DNA of 64,000 nucleotides from Nitrobacteraceae bacterium AZCC 1564 (GTDB lineage Bacteria > Pseudomonadota > Alphaproteobacteria > Rhizobiales > Xanthobacteraceae). Below, in pieces: positions 54,548-62,917 of this stretch. Location of the stretch: contig JBAGRR010000001.1 in the NCBI GenBank assembly GCA_036924835.1, positions 1,302,001-1,366,000 of the forward strand. The letters run 5' to 3'. Position 1 is the first letter of the stretch; each line of letters opens with the position of its first letter. The notes below the pieces were generated by a model. That model saw only the letters and a list, made by a program, of their open reading frames with translations. It ran no database searches and was not told the origin of the DNA. The position numbers were made by a program, and so were the translations under genes.

Positions 54548-55336
54548 ATGCGCGCTCTTTACACTGCAGCAACCGGTATGGCCGCCCAGGAACTCAACGT
54601 TCAGGTCATTTCCAACAACATCGCCAACGTCCGCACCACCGGCTACAAGAAGCAGCGTGCGCAGTTTCAGGACCTGCTCTATGAGCACGTTCAACGCGTC
54701 GGCGCGCAGGCTTCGGATCAGGGCACCGTTCTGCCCGTGGGCATCGACATCGGCGGCGGCGTCAAGACTGTCGGCACTCCACGCCTGATGACACAGGGCA
54801 CCCAGACCCCCACAGGTGGCGACCTCGACATCGCCATTCGTGGCGAGGGTTACTTCAAGATCCAGATGCCGGATAGCACTTACACCTACACGCGTGACGG
54901 CTCGTTCACGACGGATGGTACCGGCCGCGTTGTAAACGCACAGGGCAACCCTGTGCAGCCGACCATCACGATTCCGCAGAACGCTTCCCAGCTCACCATC
55001 AACCCGCAAGGCCAAGTCTCGGTCATATTGCCGGGCTCAACGACGCCGACGATTGTCGGCCAGATCGGCCTGACACGCTTCATCAACAAGGCAGGCCTGC
55101 AATCGATCGGTGACAACCTGTTTGTCGATACGCCGGCATCAGGCCCACCGCAGGATGGCCTCGCGAACGCGGACGGATTCGGCGACATGCAGCAGGGCAA
55201 TCTCGAAGCATCGAACGTCGAAGTCGTGTCGGAAATCTCCGACCTGATCGCCGCCCAGCGCGCCTACGAAATGAACGCCAAGGTCATCAGTGCTGCCGAT
55301 CAGATGATGCAATCCACCACCGGCATGTTCCGATAA
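54548..55336 (+). CDS. flgG: Flagellar basal-body rod protein FlgG
   Basis: 262 residues, standard length. MRALYTAATGMAAQELNVQVISNNIANVRTTGYKKQRAQF, TPTGGDLDIAIRGEGYFKI, and LEASNVEVVSEISDLIAAQRAYEMNAKVISAADQMMQ at the end. Distal rod. GAGGAG precedes the ATG, 12 bases after flgF. Confidence 0.97.
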   Translation: MRALYTAATGMAAQELNVQVISNNIANVRTTGYKKQRAQFQDLLYEHVQRVGAQASDQGTVLPVGIDIGGGVKTVGTPRLMTQGTQTPTGGDLDIAIRGEGYFKIQMPDSTYTYTRDGSFTTDGTGRVVNAQGNPVQPTITIPQNASQLTINPQGQVSVILPGSTTPTIVGQIGLTRFINKAGLQSIGDNLFVDTPASGPPQDGLANADGFGDMQQGNLEASNVEVVSEISDLIAAQRAYEMNAKVISAADQMMQSTTGMFR

Positions 55337-55348
55337 AGGGAGATGAAG

Positions 55349-56392
55349 ATGTTGCGATCGTTTCTCCTCACAGCCGCCGTTCTGGCCGCCACAGCCGGAG
55401 CAGCTTTGGCCCAGTCAGAAAAAGACGCTATGCCAGGCCCGGTTCTGCGCGCCAGCGTCACGGTGAACAGCGATATCGTGCGAATCGGCGACGTAATCGA
55501 CAACGCCGGAAGCGCCGCCCGAATCGCGATCTTCCGCGCACCGGATCTCGGCACAACTGGATCAGTGCCGGCTTCGCGGATCCTCTCAGCGCTTAGTGCT
55601 CACCAGGTCATCGGTGTCGATACACGTAACATTCGCGAAGTCTCGGTGACCCGATCCTCGCGCACGGTATCCTCAAAGGACATCGAACAACGAGTTGCGC
55701 AAGCTCTCGAACACCGCAACGGACTCGGCGATGCAGAAAATCTGTCAATCACGTTCGATCGCGATCTGCGCGAGCTCCAGCTCGATGCGTCGAATACCGG
55801 TGACATGCGCGCCTCGATCGTTCGCTTCGATCCGCGCAACGGCCGGTTCGACATTACCTTTGAGATTCCCAACGAGGTCACCTACTCGCCGACGAAATTG
55901 CGCTTCACCGGCACCGCTATCGAAACCGTGGAAGCAACGATCCTGACGCGCAGCGTCGATCGCAATGACATTCTCAAGGCATCCGACCTGGTCATCGAAC
56001 GTCGTCCGAAGGCTGAAGTGGGGACTGACCTCGCGGCACGAGAACGTGCGATCGGAATGCAGGTGCGCAAGCAGATTCGCGCGGGACAGGCCATTAAGGC
56101 AATCGACATCGGCAAGCCAGACCTGGTGACCCGCGATCAAAGCGTCACCCTCATCTATGAAGCACCGGGAATTTACCTCACCGGTCGCGGCAAGGCCGTC
56201 GACAGCGGCACGCAAGGCGACGTCGTCAACGTCACCAACCTGCAATCGAAACGCATCGTGCAGGGCACCGTCGTTGGGCCAGGTCAGGTTGCTGTGATGA
56301 TTGCAGCCCCTCCTCGTATCGTCACAACGACCGCGTCGCTCACTCCGAACGAACAAGCTGCAAGCGGCACCACCTCCCAGAAAGCTGAGTAA
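55349..56392 (+). CDS. flgA: Flagellar P-ring assembly chaperone FlgA
   Basis: 347 residues from MLRSFLLTAAVLAATAGAALAQ (signal peptide). The SAF-type domain lies in the C-terminal half (TVEATILTRSVDRNDILKASDLVIERRPKAE and VNVTNLQSKRIVQGTVVGPGQVAV); it is longer than the enteric FlgA. It helps assemble FlgI. AAAGGGAG gives good spacing to ATG 55349; an ATG 6 bases earlier (MKMLRS) abuts the binding site. Confidence 0.93.
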   Translation: MLRSFLLTAAVLAATAGAALAQSEKDAMPGPVLRASVTVNSDIVRIGDVIDNAGSAARIAIFRAPDLGTTGSVPASRILSALSAHQVIGVDTRNIREVSVTRSSRTVSSKDIEQRVAQALEHRNGLGDAENLSITFDRDLRELQLDASNTGDMRASIVRFDPRNGRFDITFEIPNEVTYSPTKLRFTGTAIETVEATILTRSVDRNDILKASDLVIERRPKAEVGTDLAARERAIGMQVRKQIRAGQAIKAIDIGKPDLVTRDQSVTLIYEAPGIYLTGRGKAVDSGTQGDVVNVTNLQSKRIVQGTVVGPGQVAVMIAAPPRIVTTTASLTPNEQAASGTTSQKAE

Positions 56393-56397
56393 AAGTC

Positions 56398-57156
56398 ATG
56401 TTGAAGTCGCACACGCTCAATCGCATCGTTCTGGGCAGCAGCCTCCTGGTTCTCGGCACCCTCGCAAGCGGATGCTCGTCGCTCGATCGGCTGGCCGCAA
56501 TCGGCGATAAGCCGAAACTGTCGGCGATCGACAATCCGACCACGCAGGCTGGTTACAAACCGGTGTCGATGCCGATGCCCGCACCGCAGCCGGCATCGTT
56601 TAATCCAAACTCGCTGTGGCGAAACGGTTCACGCGCCTTCTTCAAAGATCAGCGTGCGCACCAGATCGGCGACATCCTGACGGTGACCGTCAACATCACT
56701 GACAAGGCCAACATCGCTAACGAGACGCAGCGTAGCCGCAAGAACTCGGAGGACTCTGGCGTCACCAGTTTTTTCGGCATCAATAAGATTCCGCTCACCA
56801 ACGCGCCGATCCCTCCTGGACGCATGCTCACTGCGGACTCCACGTCGTCCAGCGATGGCAAGGGATCGGTGAACCGCCAGGAAGCCCTGCAAACCAACGT
56901 CGCTGCAGTGGTGACCCAGTTGCTACCTAACGGCAACCTGGTTGTCGAAGGCAAGCAGGAAATTCGCGTCAACTACGAAATCCGCGAGCTGATTGTCGCC
57001 GGCATCGTGCGACCGGAAGACATCCAGAGCGACAACACCATCGATTCCAGCAAGATCGCGCAGGCACGCATCGCTTATGGCGGCCGCGGTCAGATCACAG
57101 ACGTGCAACAGGCCCGCTACGGCCAACAGGCTTTCGACATCCTGCTGCCGTTCTAA
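56398..57156 (+). CDS. flgH: Flagellar L-ring lipoprotein FlgH
   Basis: 252 residues. Lipoprotein signal with lipobox LASGC (Cys26). L-ring region [39 protein letters not shown] and [36 protein letters not shown]-type segment to the end ([16 protein letters not shown]). Outer-membrane ring of the basal body. Last gene of the flgF operon. Confidence 0.95.
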   Translation: [252 protein letters not shown]

Positions 57157-57518
57157 CCCAACCTCTTTTGAAGACGGCTCCCACCGTCTTCATCCGAGCT
57201 CCCACATCGCGCGGTGAACCTAGGCGCAGCGCGATGTCTACGACGCGGCCTCCGTTAGCTCCCCTGACGGAGGTCGTGATCGTTTCAGACTAGCCCCACG
57301 ACGGCCTGTTTCGATTTCGGAAATTGCGACAGTAAGGACGACGCAGCTTCGATCAGAAGCAGGTCAAAGGCCGACCCTGCCGCGTCCAAACTGAGTCGCT
57401 CGCTAGACCTGGCTACGCACAGTCTTAGTCAGGCGGAGCTCCACCGACACACTGTTAGGGTGTCACCGGTTCAGTGACCTACCGAGAGAAGAGATAACCG
57501 GTCGCGAACAACCCGGCA
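57157..57518. other. Intergenic region between flgH and dksA
   Basis: Contains two hairpins: GAAGACGG / CCGTCTTC (57170-57191) and CCTCCGT / ACGGAGG near 57252-57274, either of which could end the flgH transcript; neither has a T-run. No gene or RNA recognised. Confidence 0.5.
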
Positions 57519-57941
57519 CTACTCGTCCCGATAGACCTTCTCACGCTTCTCGTGCCGTTCCTGCGCCTCAACTGAGAGCGTGGCGATGGGACGTGCTTCG
57601 AGCCGCTTCAACGAAATCGGCTCGCCGGTTTCCTCGCAATACCCGTAGGTATTGTCCTCGATGCGCTGGAGCGCGGCATCGATCTTGGAAATGAGCTTTC
57701 GCTGACGGTCGCGGGCGCGAAGCTCGATGGCGCGATCGGTTTCCGACGAAGCGCGATCAGCCAGGTCAGGATGATTAACGTTTTCTTCCTGGAGCTGCTG
57801 GAGCGTTGTCTTCGACTCGCGGAGGATCTCATCCTTCCAGTCGAGTAGCTTGCGGCGGAAATACTCCCGCTGCCGCTCGTTCATGAAGGGCTCTTTCTCG
57901 GAAGGCTTGTAGTTCTTCAACTTTTCCAAGGGCGGGTCCAT
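57519..57941 (-). CDS. dksA: DksA-type RNA polymerase-binding transcription factor
   Basis: 140 residues. Long coiled coil (NERQREYFRRKLLDWKDEILRESKTTLQQLQEENV), the tip motif DLADRASSETDR with the acidic residues of the DksA tip, and a C-terminal globular part (NTYGYCEETGEPISLKRLEARPIATLSVEAQERHEK). Of the four zinc cysteines only Cys102 remains; the others are Thr, Ser and Ala. It should still bind RNA polymerase and respond with ppGpp. It lies inside the flagellar block, as in many alphaproteobacteria. Confidence 0.95.
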   Translation of the reverse strand: MDPPLEKLKNYKPSEKEPFMNERQREYFRRKLLDWKDEILRESKTTLQQLQEENVNHPDLADRASSETDRAIELRARDRQRKLISKIDAALQRIEDNTYGYCEETGEPISLKRLEARPIATLSVEAQERHEKREKVYRDE

Positions 57942-58087
57942 CTCGACGTGCTAACGGACGGAAATAACCCTGTCCGCGCGGAGGCTTATATAGCGGCGCC
58001 TTGTGACAAACAATATCGAGAACAGGGGCCGGCACCCAATACCCAAGGCTGGTTCCATTTGCCGGCGGAACTGACCTGCCTTTCCAA

Positions 58088-58519
58088 TTAAAACGCAGTA
58101 TTTACAGGCCTTACTTGGCCTGCCTTAGCCAATTCGACCTCAACTCTAAGTTCGATTTCGGACAGAACCTGATCCAGGCGCGGGTCGCCCGAGGTCGATT
58201 TCAGCTCGGCGGCGGCCATCCGGAGCCTGCCGACCATCGCCGAATCGAGCGCCCCAGTCAGCAGACCAATCTTCAAGTCATCCAGGACATCGAGCGCATT
58301 CCGGCCCCGCTGGACCGACCGCTTCCGACGCTCACTCGGATCGTCGAAGCCCTGCATCGCCAGCAGAGCCTCGATTCCACCTGCGGTTCTGGGGGCCGCG
58401 GCCGGCCGTGTCTCCACCGGCACGCTGGTATCTTCGATGGAAAACCCGGACGAGGTTGAACGCCGCACGTTTGCTTTCGGCGTCGTCTGGCTTGTGCCAC
58501 TCGGTCCATAAATTCGCAT
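58088..58519 (-). CDS. fliX: Flagellar assembly regulator FliX
   Basis: 143 residues. Ser/Thr/Pro-rich N-terminus (MRIYGPSGTSQTTPKANVRRSTSSGF) and helical C-terminal FliX region (IEALLAMQGFDDPSERRKRSVQRGRNALDVLDDLKIGLLTG). In Caulobacter FliX couples class II basal-body assembly to FlbD-dependent class III/IV transcription. GGGGCGAG precedes the ATG. Divergent from flgI, with the sigma-54 promoter and ftr-like palindrome between. Confidence 0.9.
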   Translation of the reverse strand: MRIYGPSGTSQTTPKANVRRSTSSGFSIEDTSVPVETRPAAAPRTAGGIEALLAMQGFDDPSERRKRSVQRGRNALDVLDDLKIGLLTGALDSAMVGRLRMAAAELKSTSGDPRLDQVLSEIELRVEVELAKAGQVRPVNTAF

Positions 58520-58630
58520 CGTGCTCGCCCCGCGAGGCAATCGGTTGCCACAACCGCCGCGCCATTCCATCACCGCACCGGTGATCCCGGCGAGCAGGTT
58601 CGCCGGTTATGGTTAATAGTCGGTAAACGA

Positions 58631-58759
58631 CCCGGCAATATATGCCGGGATACGGCAACTTCGCCCGCCGCCCCTGCCCCAAAAAATCCGCCGAGCGGAC
58701 TTTTTCCAAAATAAATTCAATAAATTACGGGCATGGAGTGACCTGGCATGGCTCTCGCA
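58631..58759 (+). promoter_or_regulatory. Sigma-54 promoter of flgI with ftr-like palindrome
   Basis: CCCGGCAATATATGCCGGG (58631-58649) is a perfect 7+5+7 palindrome, resembling FlbD/ftr enhancers. TGGCATGGCTCTCGCA (58744-58759) matches the -24/-12 consensus with two mismatches. Both lie between the divergent fliX and flgI genes. Confidence 0.72.
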
Positions 58760-58830
58760 TAGAGCATTGCGGACTAACCCTGTGGGGAGCACGGGGCGTG
58801 GGCCGCAAAGACCTCAGCGGGGAGCAGAGG

Positions 58831-59940
58831 ATGTTTCGGAACTTTCAAATAGCCTGCATGGCAGTGGCCATGCTGATGGTTTCAGCCGTATCGGCTGGAG
58901 CAACGTCGCGGATCAAGGATCTCGCCAATATCGAAGGCGTGCGCCAGAACCAGCTGATCGGCTACGGCCTGGTCGTTGGCTTGAACGGTACCGGCGACAC
59001 CCTCAACAACATTCCTTTCACCAAGCAGTCGCTGCAAGCGATGTTGGAACGCATGGGCGTCAACATTCGCGGCACGACCATCCGCACCGGCAACGTCGCG
59101 GCCGTCATGGTAACGGGCAACCTGCCGGCATTCGGCACCCAGGGCACGCGGATGGACGTCACTGTCTCGGCACTGGGTGATGCCAAGAGCCTGCAGGGCG
59201 GCACACTTCTGGTCACGCCGCTGCTCGGCGCTGACGGAAACGTCTACGCAGTGGCTCAAGGTTCGCTGGCGATCGGCGGTTTCGCCGCCGAAGGCGCGGC
59301 AGCCAGCGTCACCAAGGGTGTACCGACCGTGGGCCGCATCGCGAATGGCGCGATCATCGAACGCGAAATCGAGTTTGCGCTCAATCGGCTGCCGAACGTT
59401 CGGCTGGCGCTGCGCAACGGCGACTTCACCACGGCAAAACGTATTGCCGCGGCGGTTAATGATTTCCTCGGTGCCAAGAGCGCGGAGCCGGTCGATCCCT
59501 CCACCGTTCAGCTCACCATTCCGGCGGAGTTCAAAGGCAACGCAGTCGCGCTGCTGACCGAGATCGAGCAGCTTCAGGTCGAACCTGATTTGACTGCGAA
59601 GATCGTCATCGACGAACGCTCGGGCATTATCGTGATGGGACGTGACGTCCGCGTCTCGACGGTCGCCGTCGCGCAAGGCAATCTCACCGTAACGATTTCG
59701 GAGAGCGCCGACGTCAGCCAGCCCGCGCCTTTCTCAAACGGACGAACCGTCATCACGCCGCGCACCAGCGTTGGCGTGCAGGAAGACGGAAAGAAACTCG
59801 CGCTCGTCAAGAGTGGCGTCTCGCTGCAGCAACTCGTCGATGGTCTCAACGGCCTCGGCATAGGCCCGCGCGACTTGATCGGCATATTGCAGGCGATCAA
59901 GGCCGCCGGCGCGATCCAGGCTGACATCGAGGTGATGTGA
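58831..59940 (+). CDS. flgI: Flagellar P-ring protein FlgI
   Basis: 369 residues, standard FlgI. Signal peptide (MFRNFQIACMAVAMLMVSAVSA), then SRIKDLANIEGVRQNQLIGYGLVVGLNGTGD, and IRTGNVAAVMVTGNLPAF. Forms the periplasmic P ring. ATG 58831 with GGGGAG; upstream in-frame codons are promoter sequence. Stop overlaps the flgJ start. Confidence 0.97.
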   Translation: MFRNFQIACMAVAMLMVSAVSAGATSRIKDLANIEGVRQNQLIGYGLVVGLNGTGDTLNNIPFTKQSLQAMLERMGVNIRGTTIRTGNVAAVMVTGNLPAFGTQGTRMDVTVSALGDAKSLQGGTLLVTPLLGADGNVYAVAQGSLAIGGFAAEGAAASVTKGVPTVGRIANGAIIEREIEFALNRLPNVRLALRNGDFTTAKRIAAAVNDFLGAKSAEPVDPSTVQLTIPAEFKGNAVALLTEIEQLQVEPDLTAKIVIDERSGIIVMGRDVRVSTVAVAQGNLTVTISESADVSQPAPFSNGRTVITPRTSVGVQEDGKKLALVKSGVSLQQLVDGLNGLGIGPRDLIGILQAIKAAGAIQADIEVM

Positions 59941-60281
59941 TGATGAACATTGCCAACAAGAAACAGCCGCCGCTGACCTACTTCAATGGTCATCCCGATC
60001 TTCAGCTGACCCAGGCACTCACGAAAGTGTCTCCACAGAAACAGCAGACGATCAAGGAGAAAGCCCAGGACTTCGAAGCTGTGTTTCTGAACTCGATGTT
60101 CTCGCAGATGACCAGCGGCATTAAAGGCGATGGTCCGTTTGGAGACACGCCCGGCACCGGCGTTTGGCGCTCGATGATGACCGAGCAATACTCCAAATCG
60201 TTCGCCAAGGCCGGCGGTGTCGGAATTTCCAACGACGTTTATCGCACTCTCATCATCCAGCAAGCCAACCGTAATAGTTGA
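59940..60281 (+). CDS. flgJ: FlgJ-type rod-binding protein (CheL-like)
   Basis: 113 residues, only the rod-binding domain without the muramidase domain, as in alphaproteobacteria (FEAVFLNSMFSQMTSGIKGDGPFG to VGISNDVYRTLIIQQANR). Called CheL or FlgJ; caps the growing rod. The ATG 59940 overlaps the flgI stop (TGATG) and has GAGG upstream; GTG 59937 and ATG 59943 are alternatives. Confidence 0.92.
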   Translation: MMNIANKKQPPLTYFNGHPDLQLTQALTKVSPQKQQTIKEKAQDFEAVFLNSMFSQMTSGIKGDGPFGDTPGTGVWRSMMTEQYSKSFAKAGGVGISNDVYRTLIIQQANRNS

Positions 60282-60299
60282 GTTCAGGAGACATAAGAC

Positions 60300-60782
60300 A
60301 TGACGACCGCACAACACGCCCCGCTTCCCGAGCGAGCAGTATCGACAATGATGGAAGCGCGGCAGCTTGAAGACGATCTCCTGGAAGTGATGAGCACGCT
60401 GCAGGACGTGGTCGAACGCGAGACTGCGCTCGTTCGCGCGGGAAAAGTGCGGGATGCCATGGCCCTCGATGGGGAGAAAAGCGAACTATCCCAGCGCTAC
60501 GTGAAAGCCATCACGAAGATCAAGAGCAACGAGGATTATCTTGCGCGAGCGACTCCTGAATTGCTGTCGTCATTGCATCGTCATCACGATGTCTTCCGCA
60601 GCACCCTAAAGGTCAATCTGACCGTGCTCGCCACGGCCCACGCGGTTTCAGAAGGCATCGTCCGCGGCGTGAATGGCGAGTTGCAGCGGCGAAACCTGTC
60701 CTTCGGCTACACCGCGGCGGGAAAGCGTGCGACCCCCAATCCGCGCAGCGTCATGCCGCTGTCGGTGAGCCGCTCGCTCTAA
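60300..60782 (+). CDS. FlgN-like flagellar chaperone
   Basis: 160 residues, all-helical, with ARQLEDDLLEVMSTLQDVVERETALVRAGKVRDAMAL resembling FlgN (flagellar export chaperone for hook-filament junction proteins), and a basic tail with ATPNPRSVMPLSVSRSL. TTCAGGAG precedes the ATG. Third gene after flgI; terminated by a GNRA-like UUCG hairpin. Confidence 0.82.
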   Translation: MTTAQHAPLPERAVSTMMEARQLEDDLLEVMSTLQDVVERETALVRAGKVRDAMALDGEKSELSQRYVKAITKIKSNEDYLARATPELLSSLHRHHDVFRSTLKVNLTVLATAHAVSEGIVRGVNGELQRRNLSFGYTAAGKRATPNPRSVMPLSVSRSL

Positions 60783-60808
60783 GCCTTGCCTACTTCCGGT
60801 ATTCAGTG

Positions 60809-60845
60809 AACGCCGCGACTTCGGTCGCGGCGTTGTGCATTTTAC
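60809..60845 (+). terminator. Rho-independent terminator after the flgI operon
   Basis: AACGCCGCGAC, UUCG tetraloop, GTCGCGGCGTT, then TGTGCATTTTA. Confidence 0.85.
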
Positions 60846-60964
60846 GTTGCATTTGAATCAAGTCATCGCCGCGTCTTAAACAGTGCGTTCAAGCGATTTC
60901 AGTAATTTAACGACATTGGAGAATTGGAATTTGACTTGATCCTAAGGAGGCCAGGAGGGCTGAA

Positions 60965-61327
60965 ATGGGTGCAGATTTTAATATCAAACCGGTGGGGGCA
61001 CCGGTCCCGACACCAATTATCGATACTGCACCTGCTGCAGCGAAAGCGGCTGTCCAGACTCAGCTTCCTGCCGACAAAGCCGTCACAGCGCCTGACGCGG
61101 CTCTGCTGTCCCGCAACAATGCAGACTCGGAAAATCAGCGCCTGTCACGCCAGATCGTGATCGACCGCGCCGCGGCGCAGATCGTCTATCGGACGGTCGA
61201 CAGCCGCTCTGGCGTCGTCATCAATCAGTTTCCTGATGAAGCCCGGTTGCGTACCCGCGCCTATCTGCGTGCGCAGGACGAAGCCAAGCGTGACCACGCC
61301 AACAAGAACACCGATTTGAGGGCTTAA
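60965..61327 (+). CDS. FlaG-like flagellar protein
   Basis: 120 residues. The C-terminal half (LSRQIVIDRAAAQIVYRTVDSRSGVVINQFPDEARLRTRAYLR) resembles the FlaG fold (a small filament-length or cap-associated protein). The N-terminal half is Ala/Pro-rich. AGGAGG precedes the ATG. Stands alone between the flgI operon and the divergent flbT-flaF region. Confidence 0.7.
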   Translation: MGADFNIKPVGAPVPTPIIDTAPAAAKAAVQTQLPADKAVTAPDAALLSRNNADSENQRLSRQIVIDRAAAQIVYRTVDSRSGVVINQFPDEARLRTRAYLRAQDEAKRDHANKNTDLRA

Positions 61328-61341
61328 AACGACCGGGAAGC

Positions 61342-61710
61342 TCACCTGCTTCCCGGCGGAACGTCCTGGTTGGCGTAAGCTGTTTCCAGCGTGCCCTTCG
61401 TCTCATTCACGGTCTTGATCTGCGCCTGGCCCGCCTTGGTCAGGGTGAATTTTGACGTGCCGAACTTGAAGGAATTGCTGTTGATCAGCACGTCCTGATA
61501 CGAGATCGTCGAACCGCTCTGGTAACGCACCTTGGCGCGGAAGCCGGTGACGTTCGAGATCTGGATCGTGAACTTGGTGTTGTCCGAGTAAGCGCCCTGC
61601 CACGTTCCCTGATACAGCGCGGGATCCACCGGCACATACGGCATCCGATTATAGTTCGCGGTGCCGACGGCGTTATAGTTCGACTGGAGGATGCTGTAGA
61701 TATCGGACAT
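61342..61710 (-). CDS. Unknown protein of the flagellar cluster
   Basis: 122 residues. SDIYSILQSNYNAVGTANYNRMPYVPVDPALYQGTWQGAYSDN, then a beta-rich domain with the lipocalin-like pattern KFTIQISNVTGFRAKVRYQSGS. No signal or membrane segment. Conserved next to flaF in Bradyrhizobiaceae; role unknown. It is 17 bases after flaF, so probably co-transcribed. Confidence 0.78.
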   Translation of the reverse strand: MSDIYSILQSNYNAVGTANYNRMPYVPVDPALYQGTWQGAYSDNTKFTIQISNVTGFRAKVRYQSGSTISYQDVLINSNSFKFGTSKFTLTKAGQAQIKTVNETKGTLETAYANQDVPPGSR

Positions 61711-61727
61711 TGCGGGGGCTCACCTCG

Positions 61728-62093
61728 TTATGCGCGGCCGGAGAGGCCTGCAGCAAGGTTGCAATTGATGTCGATCAGCGACTTCAATTTTTCGCGCTGC
61801 GGATTGAGTTGCAGCTCCATCGTCTGCGTCATCACGAACGTGCCGATGTTGGCGATGTTCTGGCGAATTTCAACGGTCTGCGGGTTCTGATCACTGGTCA
61901 CCGCTCCGAGCAAAATCGACCAGAGCTTGCGATTGAACAACAGCGCTTCCGCGAAGTCATCATCCGTGCGACCGGCGTTGTTCATGATGTCTTGCAGCTT
62001 GTTAGCGGCCTTCAACAAAGCCTGCGCTTCGATCTCTCGAGGAGATGCTGTTGTTTGAGCAGTACGCGCGTAGGCCTGAGCGGCGTTAGACAT
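61728..62093 (-). CDS. flaF: Flagellar biosynthesis regulator FlaF
   Basis: 121 residues. The family pattern ANAAQAYARTAQTTASPREIEAQALLKAANKL and LWSILLGAVTSDQNPQTVEIRQNIANIGTFV is present. FlaF is needed for filament synthesis; it balances FlbT, which destabilises flagellin mRNA. Follows flbT by 35 bases. Confidence 0.93.
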   Translation of the reverse strand: MSNAAQAYARTAQTTASPREIEAQALLKAANKLQDIMNNAGRTDDDFAEALLFNRKLWSILLGAVTSDQNPQTVEIRQNIANIGTFVMTQTMELQLNPQREKLKSLIDINCNLAAGLSGRA

Positions 62094-62128
62094 TCCTCAC
62101 CTCAACAAATACGCTTCTTCACGCTTCA

Positions 62129-62476
62129 TCAGTTTCCTGATGTCCTTAGGGCTTTGTAAAGAGCACCGCTTAAAATGTGGTTACTCGCGGCCTCGATGTC
62201 AGGACGAGAACTCGGCACAGCCTCCAGAAAATCTTTCACAAATCCAAGATAAAGATCCTGATACTTCGGAATATCATTCTCGAGATACATCTGCTGCACA
62301 CACAAATAGATGCGCTTTGCCGGCGTATTTGCAGTTTCAGCGGTGAGAATATCCTTCTCGCGCATGATGGGCTCATCGCCATCAATCAAAAACGATGTGC
62401 GCATATCCGAATTGGTGATCACGCTCTGGCCGATCACGATCCGTTCAAAAGGTTTTAGTTCAACACGAAGGGCCAC
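62129..62476 (-). CDS. flbT: Flagellin mRNA repressor FlbT
   Basis: 115 residues from a GTG (ALRVELKPFERIVIGQSVITNSDMRTSFLIDGDEP). FlbT binds the leader of flagellin mRNA and represses translation. The GTG has GGAG 8 bases upstream and matches the usual FlbT start (MALRVELKP); an ATG 4 codons further up (MERA) is possible but poorly spaced. Upstream of flaF and adjacent to flagellin. Confidence 0.93.
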   Translation of the reverse strand: MALRVELKPFERIVIGQSVITNSDMRTSFLIDGDEPIMREKDILTAETANTPAKRIYLCVQQMYLENDIPKYQDLYLGFVKDFLEAVPSSRPDIEAASNHILSGALYKALRTSGN

Positions 62477-62488
62477 GGCTCGCTCCAT

Positions 62489-62753
62489 TCTTGAAGGTTG
62501 CGCGTCTGATCAACCGATCATGACAATGATAGTTCAACGAACCACAAATTGAATCGAAACGACTGCATGCAGTCGTTCATTGTGTATGCGCATCAGGCAT
62601 TGCACGCTGAAATCAAATAAAAAAATCAGCCGAGCATTTCTTACAAATCGAAACCACTTCGGTGAAAAATCTCGAAATTTAGAGCATATTCGATTCTGAT
62701 TGAATCAGAAGCGAACTCAATTTTTCTTCTGACGCGTTTTCCTTCACGCGAAT
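62489..62753. repeat. Intergenic with a TTCTGATT-type REP palindrome
   Basis: TTCTGATTGAATCAGAA (62694-62710) is a perfect 17-bp palindrome followed by the GACGCGTTTTCCTTCACGCG hairpin (62731 onward), a combination of REP pieces common in Bradyrhizobiaceae. Nothing else was found in this gap; the promoter of flbT must lie here. Confidence 0.55.
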
Positions 62754-62827
62754 GAGTGGAGCAGATTTGACGTTCGCACCCTGCTTGCCGCGACGTTATA
62801 ATGCGAACGTTCAAATCGGACCACTAG
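62754..62827 (-). repeat. Single hairpin, B/C hybrid, inverted
   Basis: The left arm is C-type (GAGTGGAGCAGATTTGACGTTCGC) and the right end is B-type (AATCGGACCACTAG). The loop is the reverse complement of the C loop. It matches, inverted, the hybrid at 35897-35973. Confidence 0.7.
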
Positions 62828-62861
62828 GTACCCACTCCGCTCGAAAACGCTCTACTTCAAG

Positions 62862-62893
62862 AAAAAGCGGCGGGGCTTTTGGCCCCGCCGCTG
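62862..62893 (-). terminator. Rho-independent terminator of flagellin
   Basis: On the reverse strand GCGGCGGGGC, CAAAA loop, GCCCCGCCGC, then TTTTTC, about 25 bases beyond the flagellin stop. Confidence 0.92.
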
Positions 62894-62917
62894 TTGTCAT
62901 CATCCGTGCCCGTCCGA

